Origin: Verrucomicrobiota bacterium
GTDB lineage: Bacteria > Verrucomicrobiota > Verrucomicrobiia > Opitutales > Opitutaceae
Length of the DNA stretch: 64,000 nt
NCBI GenBank assembly: GCA_023443455.1
Contig: JAEZUE010000101.1
Location: 1-64,000 of the forward strand
Reading direction: 5' to 3'
Of this stretch, positions 26,331-35,559 are shown in pieces (position 1 is the stretch's first letter; each line of letters begins with the position of its first letter). The notes beneath the pieces are model-generated. The model worked only from the letters and a program-made list of their open reading frames with translations, made no database searches and was not told the DNA's origin. Position numbers and translations under genes: made by a program.

Positions 26331-26339
26331 GGGGGCGGG

Positions 26340-27023
26340 TCAGGGGGCGGGCCAATCGCGCGGGCGTTCGAGTACGGCGCCGCTGGGCAGAGGGATCGAT
26401 GCGGGGAAGAGGTGGCGGGCGATGCCGTCGAGCGGCAGCGGGCGGCAGGTCACGCCGATGGACTGGTAGAAGTCGTTGCGCCGTTCCTTGGCCTCTTCGG
26501 GAAGGGTGGGAATGTAGACGGTCAGCTTGATCGTGGGGTGGTTGGTGCGGACCCAGGCGACGGCGGGTTCGAGGTCGGAGTCGCCGGAGACGACGAGGGC
26601 GCAGTCCATGCGGTCGCGCAGGGCATCGTCGATTAAGTGCACGGCGATGTTCACATCGGTCTTCTTCTCTTCGCCGACTTCATACTCGAGGTTTCGGCCG
26701 CAGGCGGCGGCGCGGCAGGTGACGGTGCGATTTTGGTACTTGCCGAGCACGACCGTGGTTTTGGGCAGGGTGCGCAGGGCGGAAAGGTAGCGCTGCTGGC
26801 GGTCGCGCCGTGGGCTCGTGCGCAGTTTGGGTTCGACGAGGGCCGTGAAGAACTTGATGGCGACGATCTCCTCGTCGGGGCGGAGGGAGGCGAAGAAGGA
26901 TTCAAGGTTGAGCCACTTCCACGCGGGGCGCTGGGCGAAGATGCCGAAGTACCAGTTGAACGCGTCGATATAGACGATGGTGCGCCGCGTGGGCGGGGTG
27001 GGCGCGGAGGGGCTGGGTTCCAT
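26340..27023 (-). CDS. NYN-domain protein, putative RNase/nuclease
   Basis: A 227-residue protein with an NYN (LabA/DUF88, PIN-like) fold. Conserved acidic positions are Asp in RTIVYIDAFNWYFGIF (about residue 20), Asp in KKTDVNIAVHLIDDAL and the pair in CALVVSGDSDLEPAV, which together form a metal-dependent nuclease site. NYN proteins often cleave RNA. It lies between the PLD/SNF2 helicase (58 bp upstream) and the methylase (9 bp downstream), in one probable operon, which fits a role as an effector in the defence cluster. I use the ATG at 27023 rather than a TTG nine codons earlier. Confidence 0.85.
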   Translation of the reverse strand: MEPSPSAPTPPTRRTIVYIDAFNWYFGIFAQRPAWKWLNLESFFASLRPDEEIVAIKFFTALVEPKLRTSPRRDRQQRYLSALRTLPKTTVVLGKYQNRTVTCRAAACGRNLEYEVGEEKKTDVNIAVHLIDDALRDRMDCALVVSGDSDLEPAVAWVRTNHPTIKLTVYIPTLPEEAKERRNDFYQSIGVTCRPLPLDGIARHLFPASIPLPSGAVLERPRDWPAP

Positions 27024-27080
27024 CGGACTAGAGGCTTGATTTTGCGGCAAAGAGGCCGATCTTGGCGGGACTTCTCGCTC

Positions 27081-30000
27081 TTAGGCGATGGGGTGATCCG
27101 CAAGGGTTGCCCCTTTTTTATGTCCGAATGTCGCGTGCGGATCGTCGAAGGACTCGGTGAGGATGATCTCGGGATCGGTCTCGGCGCGGCGGACGGCTTC
27201 GGTGGCGCCTACGCCCTGGCTCTCCATCTCGTCGAGCTTGTAGCCGCGCAGGAGCTCGAAGAGCCGGTCGGCGAGGGCGGCCGGGGTGAGGGTGAGCTTC
27301 TTGGTGGTGCGGTCGAGGGTGTCGCGCTGGAGCTTGTTAAGCTCGCGCTGGAGGCTGGCGTAGCGGGCGCGGGCGAGCGCGAGCTTGGCCAGACGGATGA
27401 GGCGGCGCTCCTCGTCGCTGATGAAGTCGAACGGCAGGAAACCGTCGAGGAACTCGCGGGCGCGCTTCTCGTTGGGGCCCTGCTTGGCCTGGACGACGAG
27501 CGGCGCGAGCGTGTCGGCGAGCACCGCCTCGCGGAAGCTGACGGTGGCGGCGTTGACCTGCTCATGGTGGCCGTCGTGCAGCGGGATCGACGGCTCGTCG
27601 GGATGCGTGGCGCGAAACTCGCGCACGGCTTCGGTGAAGGCGATCTCCTCGGGCTCTGCCCCGGGGGCGACGCGGTAGAAGGCGTCGCGGTGGGCGTTGC
27701 GGATGAAGGCGACGGTGCTGCGGGCGCGGGGCGCATCGGCGCGACCGACACGGCAGCGCGCGGGGAGCTTGGCGATGCGGCGGAACTGCTCGGGGTGTTC
27801 GGCGCGGAAGCGGCGCAGCTCCATGAGCAGGGTCAGGCGTTCGTCGCGCTCGTCGTCCTCCGGGAGTTTTTCGAAGAGGCCGAAGGTGTCGACCTCCTCG
27901 TCGGTCGAGTAGATCTGGCTGTCCTCGCCGAGGGCGGAGTGGAAGGCCTGGAGCTTCATGACGGCCTTCTTGCGCAGCTCGATGTCGTCGTCGACGCGGG
28001 CGGTGGGGTAGAAGTTGTAGACGTAGATGCGCGGTGCGAGGGAGCCGATGCGGTTGACACGGCCGATGCGCTGCATGAGGCGCGTGGCGTTCCACGGGGT
28101 GTCGTAGTTGACGATCACATTCGCGCGGTGGAGGTTCACGCCCTCGGCGAGCACCTCGGTGGCGATGACGATGTCGAAGTCGTCGCGACGGCGGCCGGTG
28201 TAGTTGGCGTCGAAGTTGGCGCGGATGTCGTCGCGGCGGGCGTTGCGGTTGCCGGCGTCGATGGTGAGCACGCGGTTGAAGCCAGCGAGGGAGAGGCGCT
28301 TGGTGAGGTAGTCGGTGGTCTCGGCGGATTCGGAGAAGACGACGAGTTTGCCCTCGCGGTTGAGGTCGCGGTGGAGGAGTTCGTCGCGCAGGCGGCGGAG
28401 GAAAAGATCGAACTTCGGGTCGGTGTTGGCGTCGGCGACCTGTTGCCAAGCGGCCAGGACGGGCTCGATGCGCTCGAGGTCGCGGCGGAGGCCGGCGAGG
28501 AGGTCGGCGGAGAAGTCTTCTGGTTTGCAGACCTCGATGGTGGGGTCGGCGGCCTGGCGTTCGGCGATGAGCTGGACGAGCTCGCCCTCGCGGTCTTCGA
28601 GCAGGTACTCGTTCACGGGGAGGTTGGGCGCGATGTAGATGGCGCCGCGCTCGAACATGCCGATCATGGTCGTGGTGGCATCGCGGAAGCGGCGCAGCGA
28701 GGCGGTGAAGGCGTAGAAGGAGCTGTCGAGCCGCTTTACCAGCAGCGTGCGCATGATCGTGGCGAGCTGGAGGGAGATGCGGTCGGCGTCCTTGTATTTC
28801 TTCTTCAGGTCTGGGCGGAGGAAGGAGAGCGCCCGGTAGCGGTTGTAGGTGAGCCCGACGTCGGACCGCGAGGAGAGCATCTGCACGGTGCGGTCGTAGA
28901 GCGCCTCGAGCTCGGGCGAGAGCGGGTAGAGGATGTGGCGCGGGCGCTCGATCTCGGGGAAGCGCACGCCCTGCTCTTCGAGGTCGTGCTTGTAGTCTGG
29001 ATTGTCGTTAAGGTCGGTGCGGGTGCGGCGCACGGTGATCTCGCTGATGACCTTGGTGCGGATCCGCTCGTAGATGGCGACGACGGCGCGGCGCGCGGCT
29101 TCGATGTTCGGCTCGCGTTTCGCCTCGCGGAACTCGCGCTCACGCTGGGCGAAAAAGTGCTGGAGGTTGCCGACGCTGAGGGTGGAGCGCTTCAGATCCT
29201 GGAAAAGGGCAAGCTGGTTGCGGATATCCTGCGGGGCGTTGTTGAGCGGGGTCGCCGAGATGAGGATCACCTTCTTCTCGGCGATGGTGCCGTCGGACAG
29301 CTTGCGGGTGGTGCCGGACTTGCAGAGGCGCTGGAGTTCGTCGAAGGCGTCGGCGGTGTCGTTGCGGAACTTGTGCGCCTCGTCGACGATGATGAGGTCG
29401 AACTTCTGCGGGTTGCGCACCTTGTGCAGGGAGCCGGTCGTGACGATCTCGCAGTTGTCGAGGCGGAAGCGTTCCTTGGTCTCGGACCAGTTCTCGACGA
29501 GGGCCGGCGGGCAGACCACGAGCGTGTGCGAGCGGTGGTCGGGGAATCCGTTGTGGAAATAGAACTTCCGGGCGATGAGCGTGGCGACGACTGTTTTGCC
29601 CAGGCCGACGACGTCGGAGAGGAAGAAACCGCCGTGCTTTTCGAGGAGCCGGAAGCCGTTGTTCACGGCGTCGATCTGGTAGGTGAGGCGCTTGAAGCCT
29701 TCGGGCAGATCGGTGATCGAGTTGGGGTCGTAGTCGATCGCCGGGCCGAAGTATTCGGCGAGCAGCTTGAAGTAGAGTTCGTACGGTGTGATCGAGGTGG
29801 CGAGGTAGGTCGAATTGCGGACGGCGAGGACCGTCTTGGGCAGGACGTCGACGGCCTCGCCCCAGAGCTGCTCAAACTCGTCGGAGGCGAACTTTACGTC
29901 GTCGAAGTCGTGGAGCAGAACGTTGAACTCGTAATTGCGGGACTGCTCCTCGGCGCCGAGGCCGGCAGCGGTGAGGTTAGAGGAGCCGGTGATGACGGCA

Positions 30001-30449
30001 CCCGGCTTGTGCTCGCACCAGCCCTGAGGAAGGAAGATGTAGAGCTTCGCGTGCAGGCACTTGGTCGGGTGGGCGCGGATGGCGAGTTTGCCGGCGACGA
30101 CGTCTTCGACGAAGCGGAGGATGCCCTGCTCGATCTCGGCGCTGTAGTCGGCTTTCTGGATGTCGCGCTTGAGGCGGTCCTGGAAGTCGTCGAGCGCCTT
30201 CGCCGGGTCGGCGAGGAAGAGCAGGCCGCGTTTGTGGTAGTCGGCGACGATCTCATCTACATCGATGCCGACGAGGATGCGAACTCGGGGCACCTTCTCC
30301 AAATGCGGCCGCAGCGCGAAGTAGCCGGAGGCCCGCAGATAGCCGACCAGCGCATCGAAGCGCGCGATATCGGGGTTGTGGTGGAATACGCCCTCCAGCT
30401 TCGCGAGAAGGGTGTTGGTCCCGGCGTTGGTGAAGAAGCGGGTGGACAT
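27081..30449 (-). CDS. SNF2-type helicase with N-terminal phospholipase D-like domain
   Basis: A 1122-residue protein. Residues about 20-200 form a PLD-like domain with the HxK signature in LHAKLYIFLPQG and GSSNLTAAGL. A SNF2/RapA-like superfamily-2 helicase follows: Walker A LSDVVGLGKTVVATLIARKF near 283, DEAH box LIIVDEAHKFRN near 355, motif III LISATPLNN, and the C-terminal helicase pair EVLAEGVNLHRANVIVNYDT and RLMQRIGRVNRIGSL near 800. Such PLD-SNF2 helicases occur beside DNA methylases in several defence systems, including DISARM-like loci. It is the first gene of the island operon. The signature DISARM or BREX genes (drmA/drmB, pglZ, brxC) are not in the window. Confidence 0.88.
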   Translation of the reverse strand: MSTRFFTNAGTNTLLAKLEGVFHHNPDIARFDALVGYLRASGYFALRPHLEKVPRVRILVGIDVDEIVADYHKRGLLFLADPAKALDDFQDRLKRDIQKADYSAEIEQGILRFVEDVVAGKLAIRAHPTKCLHAKLYIFLPQGWCEHKPGAVITGSSNLTAAGLGAEEQSRNYEFNVLLHDFDDVKFASDEFEQLWGEAVDVLPKTVLAVRNSTYLATSITPYELYFKLLAEYFGPAIDYDPNSITDLPEGFKRLTYQIDAVNNGFRLLEKHGGFFLSDVVGLGKTVVATLIARKFYFHNGFPDHRSHTLVVCPPALVENWSETKERFRLDNCEIVTTGSLHKVRNPQKFDLIIVDEAHKFRNDTADAFDELQRLCKSGTTRKLSDGTIAEKKVILISATPLNNAPQDIRNQLALFQDLKRSTLSVGNLQHFFAQREREFREAKREPNIEAARRAVVAIYERIRTKVISEITVRRTRTDLNDNPDYKHDLEEQGVRFPEIERPRHILYPLSPELEALYDRTVQMLSSRSDVGLTYNRYRALSFLRPDLKKKYKDADRISLQLATIMRTLLVKRLDSSFYAFTASLRRFRDATTTMIGMFERGAIYIAPNLPVNEYLLEDREGELVQLIAERQAADPTIEVCKPEDFSADLLAGLRRDLERIEPVLAAWQQVADANTDPKFDLFLRRLRDELLHRDLNREGKLVVFSESAETTDYLTKRLSLAGFNRVLTIDAGNRNARRDDIRANFDANYTGRRRDDFDIVIATEVLAEGVNLHRANVIVNYDTPWNATRLMQRIGRVNRIGSLAPRIYVYNFYPTARVDDDIELRKKAVMKLQAFHSALGEDSQIYSTDEEVDTFGLFEKLPEDDERDERLTLLMELRRFRAEHPEQFRRIAKLPARCRVGRADAPRARSTVAFIRNAHRDAFYRVAPGAEPEEIAFTEAVREFRATHPDEPSIPLHDGHHEQVNAATVSFREAVLADTLAPLVVQAKQGPNEKRAREFLDGFLPFDFISDEERRLIRLAKLALARARYASLQRELNKLQRDTLDRTTKKLTLTPAALADRLFELLRGYKLDEMESQGVGATEAVRRAETDPEIILTESFDDPHATFGHKKGATLADHPIA

Positions 30450-30544
30450 GTTCAGGGCAGCCTTTTGAGGGTGTAAAATCCCATTGAGCGAAGCAAGACA
30501 CGAGGGGCCATTGTTCTCGTCTTGCCCCTATACCCTGAGAATGA

Positions 30545-30568
30545 GGTGCGACCGGAACGCGTCGCACC
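30545..30568. repeat. REP-like palindrome
   Basis: GGTGCGAC (30545-30552) and GTCGCACC (30561-30568) pair perfectly around an 8-base loop. The arm sequence matches one unit of the pair inside the helicase gene at 4281-4304. It lies in the divergent region between the island operon and the metal ATPase gene. Confidence 0.65.
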
Positions 30569-30658
30569 GCTCGCATGAGTCTTTTGCACCGATGGGACGA
30601 CGGTTTCCATTGGCAGCCGGGGCGCGGGGTTTCTAGCCTCGGCCCAGAACTACGCCCA

Positions 30659-32929
30659 ATGAGCAATCCCGTTTCCGCCGAACACTCCAATCAATGCGAA
30701 TGGATCGCCGCTCTCGCCGCGTTTCTCCGGGAGCAACCGGGGGTCGAGGCCGTACGCGTCGATCCCGGGGCGCGCAAGGTCGCGGTCGCCACGCTCGGGC
30801 AGGTCGACGTCGACTTGCTTGACCAGCGGTTGACGGAGGTCGTGTCGGCGCTCGAGGCGAAGCTGGCGACGATGTCGCGGTGTGCGGCGGAGGCGCCGAG
30901 CGGCTTCGCGGTCACCAAGGAGGGTGACGCGGCGGTGATCTCGAAGCAGAGCTGCACCACCGCCCCGCATTTCTGGAAATGGCGCGAGTTCCAGTGGCCG
31001 GAGATCGAAGAGGAGGAGGAAGAGGAGGATTGGCGGGTACTGGCCGGATTCGCGGGAGCGTGCTGGTTGTTCGGCACCACGGCGTTCCTGCTGAAGTTCA
31101 CCGGGGTGGTCGCGGCCGATGCGGTGACGATCAAGGTGCTCTACGGTCTGTCGATCCTGGCCGGCGGTTTCGACGCGGCGATCGACGTGTGGGCGAAGAT
31201 CCGCAAGGGCGAACTGGATATCCATTTTCTGATGATCGCGGTGGCGGCCGGCGCGATGGCGATCGGCCATTGGGACGAGGCCGCACTGTTGTTGTTCCTG
31301 TTCTCCGCTTCCGGCGCGATGGAGGCCTATGCGCTCGATCGCACCCATCGTGAAGTCGATTCGTTGCTGAAGGCGGCGCCGAAGGAGGCGTGCCGGGTGG
31401 AGGCCGATGGCGAGCAGACCGTGATCAAGGTCGAGGAGATCGCGCTCGGAAACACGTTGTTCGTGAAACCCGGCGAGGCGTTCCCGGCCGACGGTGTCGT
31501 GAGCAGCGGCAAGACCGCAGCCGACGAGGCCAACATCACCGGCGAGGCGCGCCCGGTCGAGAAGGGCACCGGCGATCCGGTCTTCAGCGGCACCATCAAT
31601 CTCTGGGGTGCGGTCGAGTTCCAGGTCGAACGTCTGCCGGCCGAATCGACGTTGCAGCGCATCATCCGCCTCATCCAGACGGCGCAGAAGCTGAAGGCCC
31701 CGAGCGAACGTTTTACCGACAAGTTCGGCGTGCGCTACACCTACGCGGTGCTGGGCGCGACGACCGCGATGTTCTTCGTGTGGTGGCTGCTCTTCGGGAT
31801 CCAGCCGTTCGACAACCTCGTGGTCGACGGCGTGGAAGTGCGCTCTGCGTTCTACCGCGCGATGACGTTGCTCGTCGTCGCCAGCCCGTGCGCGCTGGTG
31901 CTCTCGATCCCGTCGGCGATCCTCGCGGCGATCGCGTGGGGCGCGAAGCACGGCATCCTTTTCCGCGGCGGTGCGGCGATCGAGAAACTCGCCGATGTGA
32001 ACCTCGTCTCGCTCGACAAGACCGGCACGCTGACCACGGGAGATCTCGAGGTTGTGGGTTACGAGAGCTATCCGCCCGGCCGCGAACAGGAGATCCTCGA
32101 GCTGGCCTATTCGCTCGAACAGAACTCGCAGCACCCGATCGCGCGCGCGATCACCGCCTACGGCCGCAAACACGGCGTCGCGGAGCACGACATTGCGGAT
32201 TTCGAATCGATCACCGGTCAGGGCCTGAAGGCAAAACGGGGCGACGCCACGATCATGTTGGGCCGCCGGGAACTGCTCAACGAGGGCCCGCTCGCCGACT
32301 GGATCAAGGACGTGCCGCCGTCGCCGCCGGACCTTTCCGAGGTCTGGGTGATCGGCAAGGGCGTGATCGGCCGCGTGCTGCTCAAGGACGAGGTGCGTGT
32401 CCAATCCAAGGATGTGCTCGCGGAGATGAAACGGCTCGGCCTGAAGACCGTCATGTTGACCGGCGACCGTCGCCAGGCGGCGGAGTCGGTGGCGAAGGAG
32501 CTGGGGCTCGACGAGGTCCGGGCCGGCCTCTCGCCGGAGGGCAAGGTCGCTGCGATCCAGGAGTTTCGCGGGCAGGGCATGAAGGTGGCGATGGTCGGCG
32601 ACGGCGTGAACGACGCCCCGAGTCTCGCCGCTGCGTTCGTGTCGGTGGCGATGGGCGCACGGGGCAGCGATGCCGCGCTCGAACAGAGCGAGGTCGTGCT
32701 GATGAACGACAAGATCGAGAATTTCCTCTCGGCCTACCGGCTCAGCCAGCGCGCCCGGCGCGTGATCAAACAGAATCTCGTGATCTCGCTCGGCACCGTG
32801 ATTGTCATGGTCGGCTGTTCGCTCGCCGGCATCGTGCCGCTGACCGCCGGCGTGTTTGCCCACGAGGGCAGCACGGTGGTCGTGTGCCTCAACGGTCTCC
32901 GCCTGCTCTTCGGCAAGGATCGGGCGTGA
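30659..32929 (+). CDS. Heavy-metal P-type ATPase, P1B-4-like
   Basis: A 756-residue metal-exporting ATPase. The phosphorylated Asp is in SLDKTGTLTTG near 453, the actuator loop TGEARPVEK near 294, the HP motif in NSQHPIARAI, and the hinge VGDGVNDAPS. The membrane metal site has SPC (VASPCALV, near 408) and a distal HEGST motif (near 734), the pattern of P1B-4 pumps for cobalt, zinc or iron rather than CPC copper/zinc pumps. The N-terminal 95 residues resemble a metal-binding fold but lack CxxC; an acidic run (EIEEEEEEED) follows near 116. The start ATG at 30659 fits; a start at 30575 would add 28 unlikely residues. Metal specificity is an inference from the motifs. Confidence 0.88.
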   Translation: MSNPVSAEHSNQCEWIAALAAFLREQPGVEAVRVDPGARKVAVATLGQVDVDLLDQRLTEVVSALEAKLATMSRCAAEAPSGFAVTKEGDAAVISKQSCTTAPHFWKWREFQWPEIEEEEEEEDWRVLAGFAGACWLFGTTAFLLKFTGVVAADAVTIKVLYGLSILAGGFDAAIDVWAKIRKGELDIHFLMIAVAAGAMAIGHWDEAALLLFLFSASGAMEAYALDRTHREVDSLLKAAPKEACRVEADGEQTVIKVEEIALGNTLFVKPGEAFPADGVVSSGKTAADEANITGEARPVEKGTGDPVFSGTINLWGAVEFQVERLPAESTLQRIIRLIQTAQKLKAPSERFTDKFGVRYTYAVLGATTAMFFVWWLLFGIQPFDNLVVDGVEVRSAFYRAMTLLVVASPCALVLSIPSAILAAIAWGAKHGILFRGGAAIEKLADVNLVSLDKTGTLTTGDLEVVGYESYPPGREQEILELAYSLEQNSQHPIARAITAYGRKHGVAEHDIADFESITGQGLKAKRGDATIMLGRRELLNEGPLADWIKDVPPSPPDLSEVWVIGKGVIGRVLLKDEVRVQSKDVLAEMKRLGLKTVMLTGDRRQAAESVAKELGLDEVRAGLSPEGKVAAIQEFRGQGMKVAMVGDGVNDAPSLAAAFVSVAMGARGSDAALEQSEVVLMNDKIENFLSAYRLSQRARRVIKQNLVISLGTVIVMVGCSLAGIVPLTAGVFAHEGSTVVVCLNGLRLLFGKDRA

Positions 32930-32991
32930 GGTGGGGAATGGGGCACGCCTTTGGCGGCCCCTAAAAAGTGCTCGGGCGGCGTGCCGAGAGA

Positions 32992-33014
32992 GGCCGGTCG
33001 GAGACCGGCCCTAC
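32992..33014. repeat. REP-like palindrome at the menE 3' end
   Basis: GGCCGGTC (32992-32999) and GACCGGCC (33003-33010) form a perfect stem with a 3-base loop, followed by CTAC. Read on the minus strand the unit starts GTAGGGCC, the same end as the other REP-like elements. Its CTA (33011-33013) is the TAG stop codon of menE. Confidence 0.75.
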
Positions 33015-34318
33015 GTGCTGGCGAGTTTGCGCAGCGCGGCGCGGTCGGTCTTGCCCTGCGCGGTGCGCGGCCACTCTGCGACCGCAACCCAGCGGCGCGG
33101 GAGCTTGTGCGCGCTGAGTTGCGTGCGGAGCCCCTCCTCGAGCGCGGTGATGTCGGGTGGCTCGGACGCCGGGTAGAACGCGGCGACGCATTCGCCCCAG
33201 CGTGCATCGGGAATCCCGAGAACCACCATTTCCGCGTTGGCGCCGAGGTTGCGCAGCGCCGTTTCGATTTCCGCCGGATGGACCTTTTCGCCGCCGGTGT
33301 TGATGGCGGCGTCGGCCCGACCGAGAAGCTGGAGCCGGTGATTGGCATCGATGCGGCCCAGGTCTTCGCTGATCCAATACCCGCCGGGGCGGCGATCCGG
33401 CCAGTAGCCGAGAAAGAGGGAGTCGGCGTCGACGGCGATGCGGCCCACCGCGCCGTTTGGGCAGTGCTGCCAGGTGTCGGGGTCGACGAGTTTGATGGTG
33501 GCGTGGGAAAACGGAGTGAGGCCGGCCTCTTCTTCGCGGTGGCTGCCGATCGGTTCGAACGCGAATGCTGCGGCGGTCTCGCTCGAACCATAGGCGATCA
33601 TGATGGGCAGTCCCATGTCGCGTGCCTCCGCGAGCAGGCGGGGGCCGGCGGGGGCACCGCCGAGCAGAATCGTATCGAATTCGCGAAGCCAGGCGACGGC
33701 CTCGTCGTCATCGAGGAGCCGAGCCAGTTGGGTGGGGACCAGCGAGAGCATCCAGCTTCCATCGCCGGTGGAAACATGCGGCCGCTGCCCGGCGACGATC
33801 GCCCGCCAGTCGGCGATCAACAGCGCGCCATCGGTGACCAGGGCGCGGACGAGCTGCTGGAAGCCGCTGATGTGAAAGAGCGGCAGGGTGCACAGGCTGT
33901 TGAGCGGGACATCGCCGCAGTGGCGGTGGAGCGCCTCGGCGGCGGCTTGCAGCGTATCGGGAGTGTGGGTGGCGAAACGGAGGCGGCCGCTGCTGCCGCC
34001 GGTGGCGATGAGGATGCGCGGTGGTCCTTGGTCGTAGGCGGCCGGTCGGGTGCGGATCGCGTCGGCCGCCGCGCGCTCGGAGGCAGTCCACTGCGGATTG
34101 CAGAGCATGATGTCGCGCCCGGCCACGAGTGCGGCGATCGCTCCGGCGGCGTACTCGAGCGGATCGGGGGAATCGATCGCGAGCGGGGCGCCGCCGGCCG
34201 GGGTGGTGACGAACTCGGATGCGAATTTCGTGGCCGGTGCATGCCAAGCGCGACCGTCGGCGGAGCGGACGGCGGGTTCGTTCAGGCGGCGCGCGGCTCG
34301 TGCGAGAAGGCTTCCCAT
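33011..34318 (-). CDS. menE: o-Succinylbenzoate--CoA ligase
   Basis: A 435-residue ANL-superfamily adenylating enzyme of menaquinone synthesis. The nucleotide-binding P-loop-like motif is ILIATGGSSGRLRF near 106. Further motifs are IMIAYGSSETAAAFAF, the hinge region LGRADAAINTGGEKVHPAEI, and the final lysine in RTAQGKTDRAAL. It activates o-succinylbenzoate made by MenC, whose gene directly precedes and overlaps this one by 37 bp. The ATG at 34318 (MGSLLARAARRLNEP) is the start; an open frame extends upstream to 35047 but that part is the shadow of menC. Its stop codon comes from a REP-like element. Confidence 0.9.
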   Translation of the reverse strand: MGSLLARAARRLNEPAVRSADGRAWHAPATKFASEFVTTPAGGAPLAIDSPDPLEYAAGAIAALVAGRDIMLCNPQWTASERAAADAIRTRPAAYDQGPPRILIATGGSSGRLRFATHTPDTLQAAAEALHRHCGDVPLNSLCTLPLFHISGFQQLVRALVTDGALLIADWRAIVAGQRPHVSTGDGSWMLSLVPTQLARLLDDDEAVAWLREFDTILLGGAPAGPRLLAEARDMGLPIMIAYGSSETAAAFAFEPIGSHREEEAGLTPFSHATIKLVDPDTWQHCPNGAVGRIAVDADSLFLGYWPDRRPGGYWISEDLGRIDANHRLQLLGRADAAINTGGEKVHPAEIETALRNLGANAEMVVLGIPDARWGECVAAFYPASEPPDITALEEGLRTQLSAHKLPRRWVAVAEWPRTAQGKTDRAALRKLAST

Positions 34319-35304
34319 GGTTCGGCCGGCGCATGACGCGCGAGCCACTTGGTGGGAATGGTGGGCGCCGTGTCCGGGAGGTTCAAGCGTTCGTCCGCGA
34401 AACAACCGATGGTGCCGAAGCCGACGGCGCGGCCGGAGTGTTCGGCGCGGGCGGCGACGAGCAACGCGGCGCGCGAACCGACGGCGGTCTCGAACGCGCC
34501 GGAGAACACGGCCTCGGCCTCGTAGCTCTCGAGCAGCTGGAGCAGGCGTCGCGGCGATCCGGCCAGGGAGGGCTTGATCACGTAGATGCCCGGCCAGCCG
34601 AAGTCCAACCACCGGCGGAGGTCGTCGGTGCGGGCGACGGATTCGTCGAGCGCGAGGCGGGTGGAGTATTCGCTGGCGAGTTCGAAGATCGGTTGCTCGT
34701 GTCCGACGGGAAAGGGCTGCTCGACGAATTCGACGGGGCATCCCTCGCAGGCGCGGAGCCAGCGGCGGGCGGTCGGTAGATCCCACGCACAATTGGCATC
34801 GACACGCAGCCGGCCGCCGTGCGGCAGCTCGGAGAGCACCCGGGGGAGGAGGGCGATCTCGGCATCGGGGGCGCCGACCCCGACCTTCCATTTCATCGTG
34901 GTGTATCCGCTCTGGCGTGCGGCGGCTGCGGCTTCGACCGCGCCCGGGCCGGCGGGCAACAGCGCGGCGACCGACAGTTCGCGGACGGGGGACGGGGCGG
35001 CCGGCTGGCGTGCGGCATCCCATGCCGACTCGAGGGCGAACGTGCACGCGGGAAGGTGTGTCGGGATCGAACGGATATGGGTGGCGTCGATCGTCGAGGG
35101 CATGGCGGCGCAGAAGCAGAGCGCGTCGTCGAGCGTTTCGCTGCCCCAGCCCGGCAACGGTGCGATCTCGCCGAGTCCGCCGAGGCCGGATTCATCGGAG
35201 AGGCGGACCAGGACGCCCTCCCGTTCGCGCCACGCCCCGTGGGCGGTGATCACCGGTTGGCGAAACACAGCGCGGTAGGGGCGGTACTCGAAACGGAGAG
35301 TCAT
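34282..35304 (-). CDS. menC: o-Succinylbenzoate synthase
   Basis: A 340-residue enolase-superfamily enzyme that dehydrates SHCHC to o-succinylbenzoate in menaquinone synthesis. The catalytic Lys is in TTMKWKVGVG (KxK). Metal ligands are Asp in LRVDANCAWDLPTA, Glu in VEFVEQPFPVG and Asp in LALDESVARTDD; a second Lys is in YVIKPSLAGSP. Start is the ATG at 35304 (MTLRFEYRPYRAVF); an ORF start 15 codons earlier looks non-coding. It is upstream of and overlaps menE. Together they form a two-gene men operon; other men genes lie outside the window. Confidence 0.92.
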   Translation of the reverse strand: MTLRFEYRPYRAVFRQPVITAHGAWREREGVLVRLSDESGLGGLGEIAPLPGWGSETLDDALCFCAAMPSTIDATHIRSIPTHLPACTFALESAWDAARQPAAPSPVRELSVAALLPAGPGAVEAAAAARQSGYTTMKWKVGVGAPDAEIALLPRVLSELPHGGRLRVDANCAWDLPTARRWLRACEGCPVEFVEQPFPVGHEQPIFELASEYSTRLALDESVARTDDLRRWLDFGWPGIYVIKPSLAGSPRRLLQLLESYEAEAVFSGAFETAVGSRAALLVAARAEHSGRAVGFGTIGCFADERLNLPDTAPTIPTKWLARHAPAEPWEAFSHEPRAA

Positions 35305-35559
35305 GGTCGGCGCGAGGATGGGGCGGATGTCCGGAGCGGGGCGAACCAAACGTGTCGTCAGCCGACTAATCGGTCGGTGCGCCGGCTGGTTGAATCGGGA
35401 GGACGGGTGATTGTGCCCGGGGCCACCGAGTCACCGGGGGATGGGCCCCATGCGCGGCAAAGGAGGGGCGGTATCCGCCAGAGACTGGCGGGTTGTCGCG
35501 GCGGGTGCGCGCCGGGGTGTGCGGAGCGGCCGGCCGAGTCGGCGGCGGGTCGAACCCGG

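Noticed and set aside
26637..30476. Plus-strand frame of 1279 codons opposite the PLD-SNF2 helicase
   Set aside because: Antisense shadow in GC-rich DNA; the helicase motifs on the minus strand are unambiguous.
33011..35047. Longer menE start at 35047
   Set aside because: The added 243 residues are the out-of-frame shadow of menC and are basic with no similarity to ligases.
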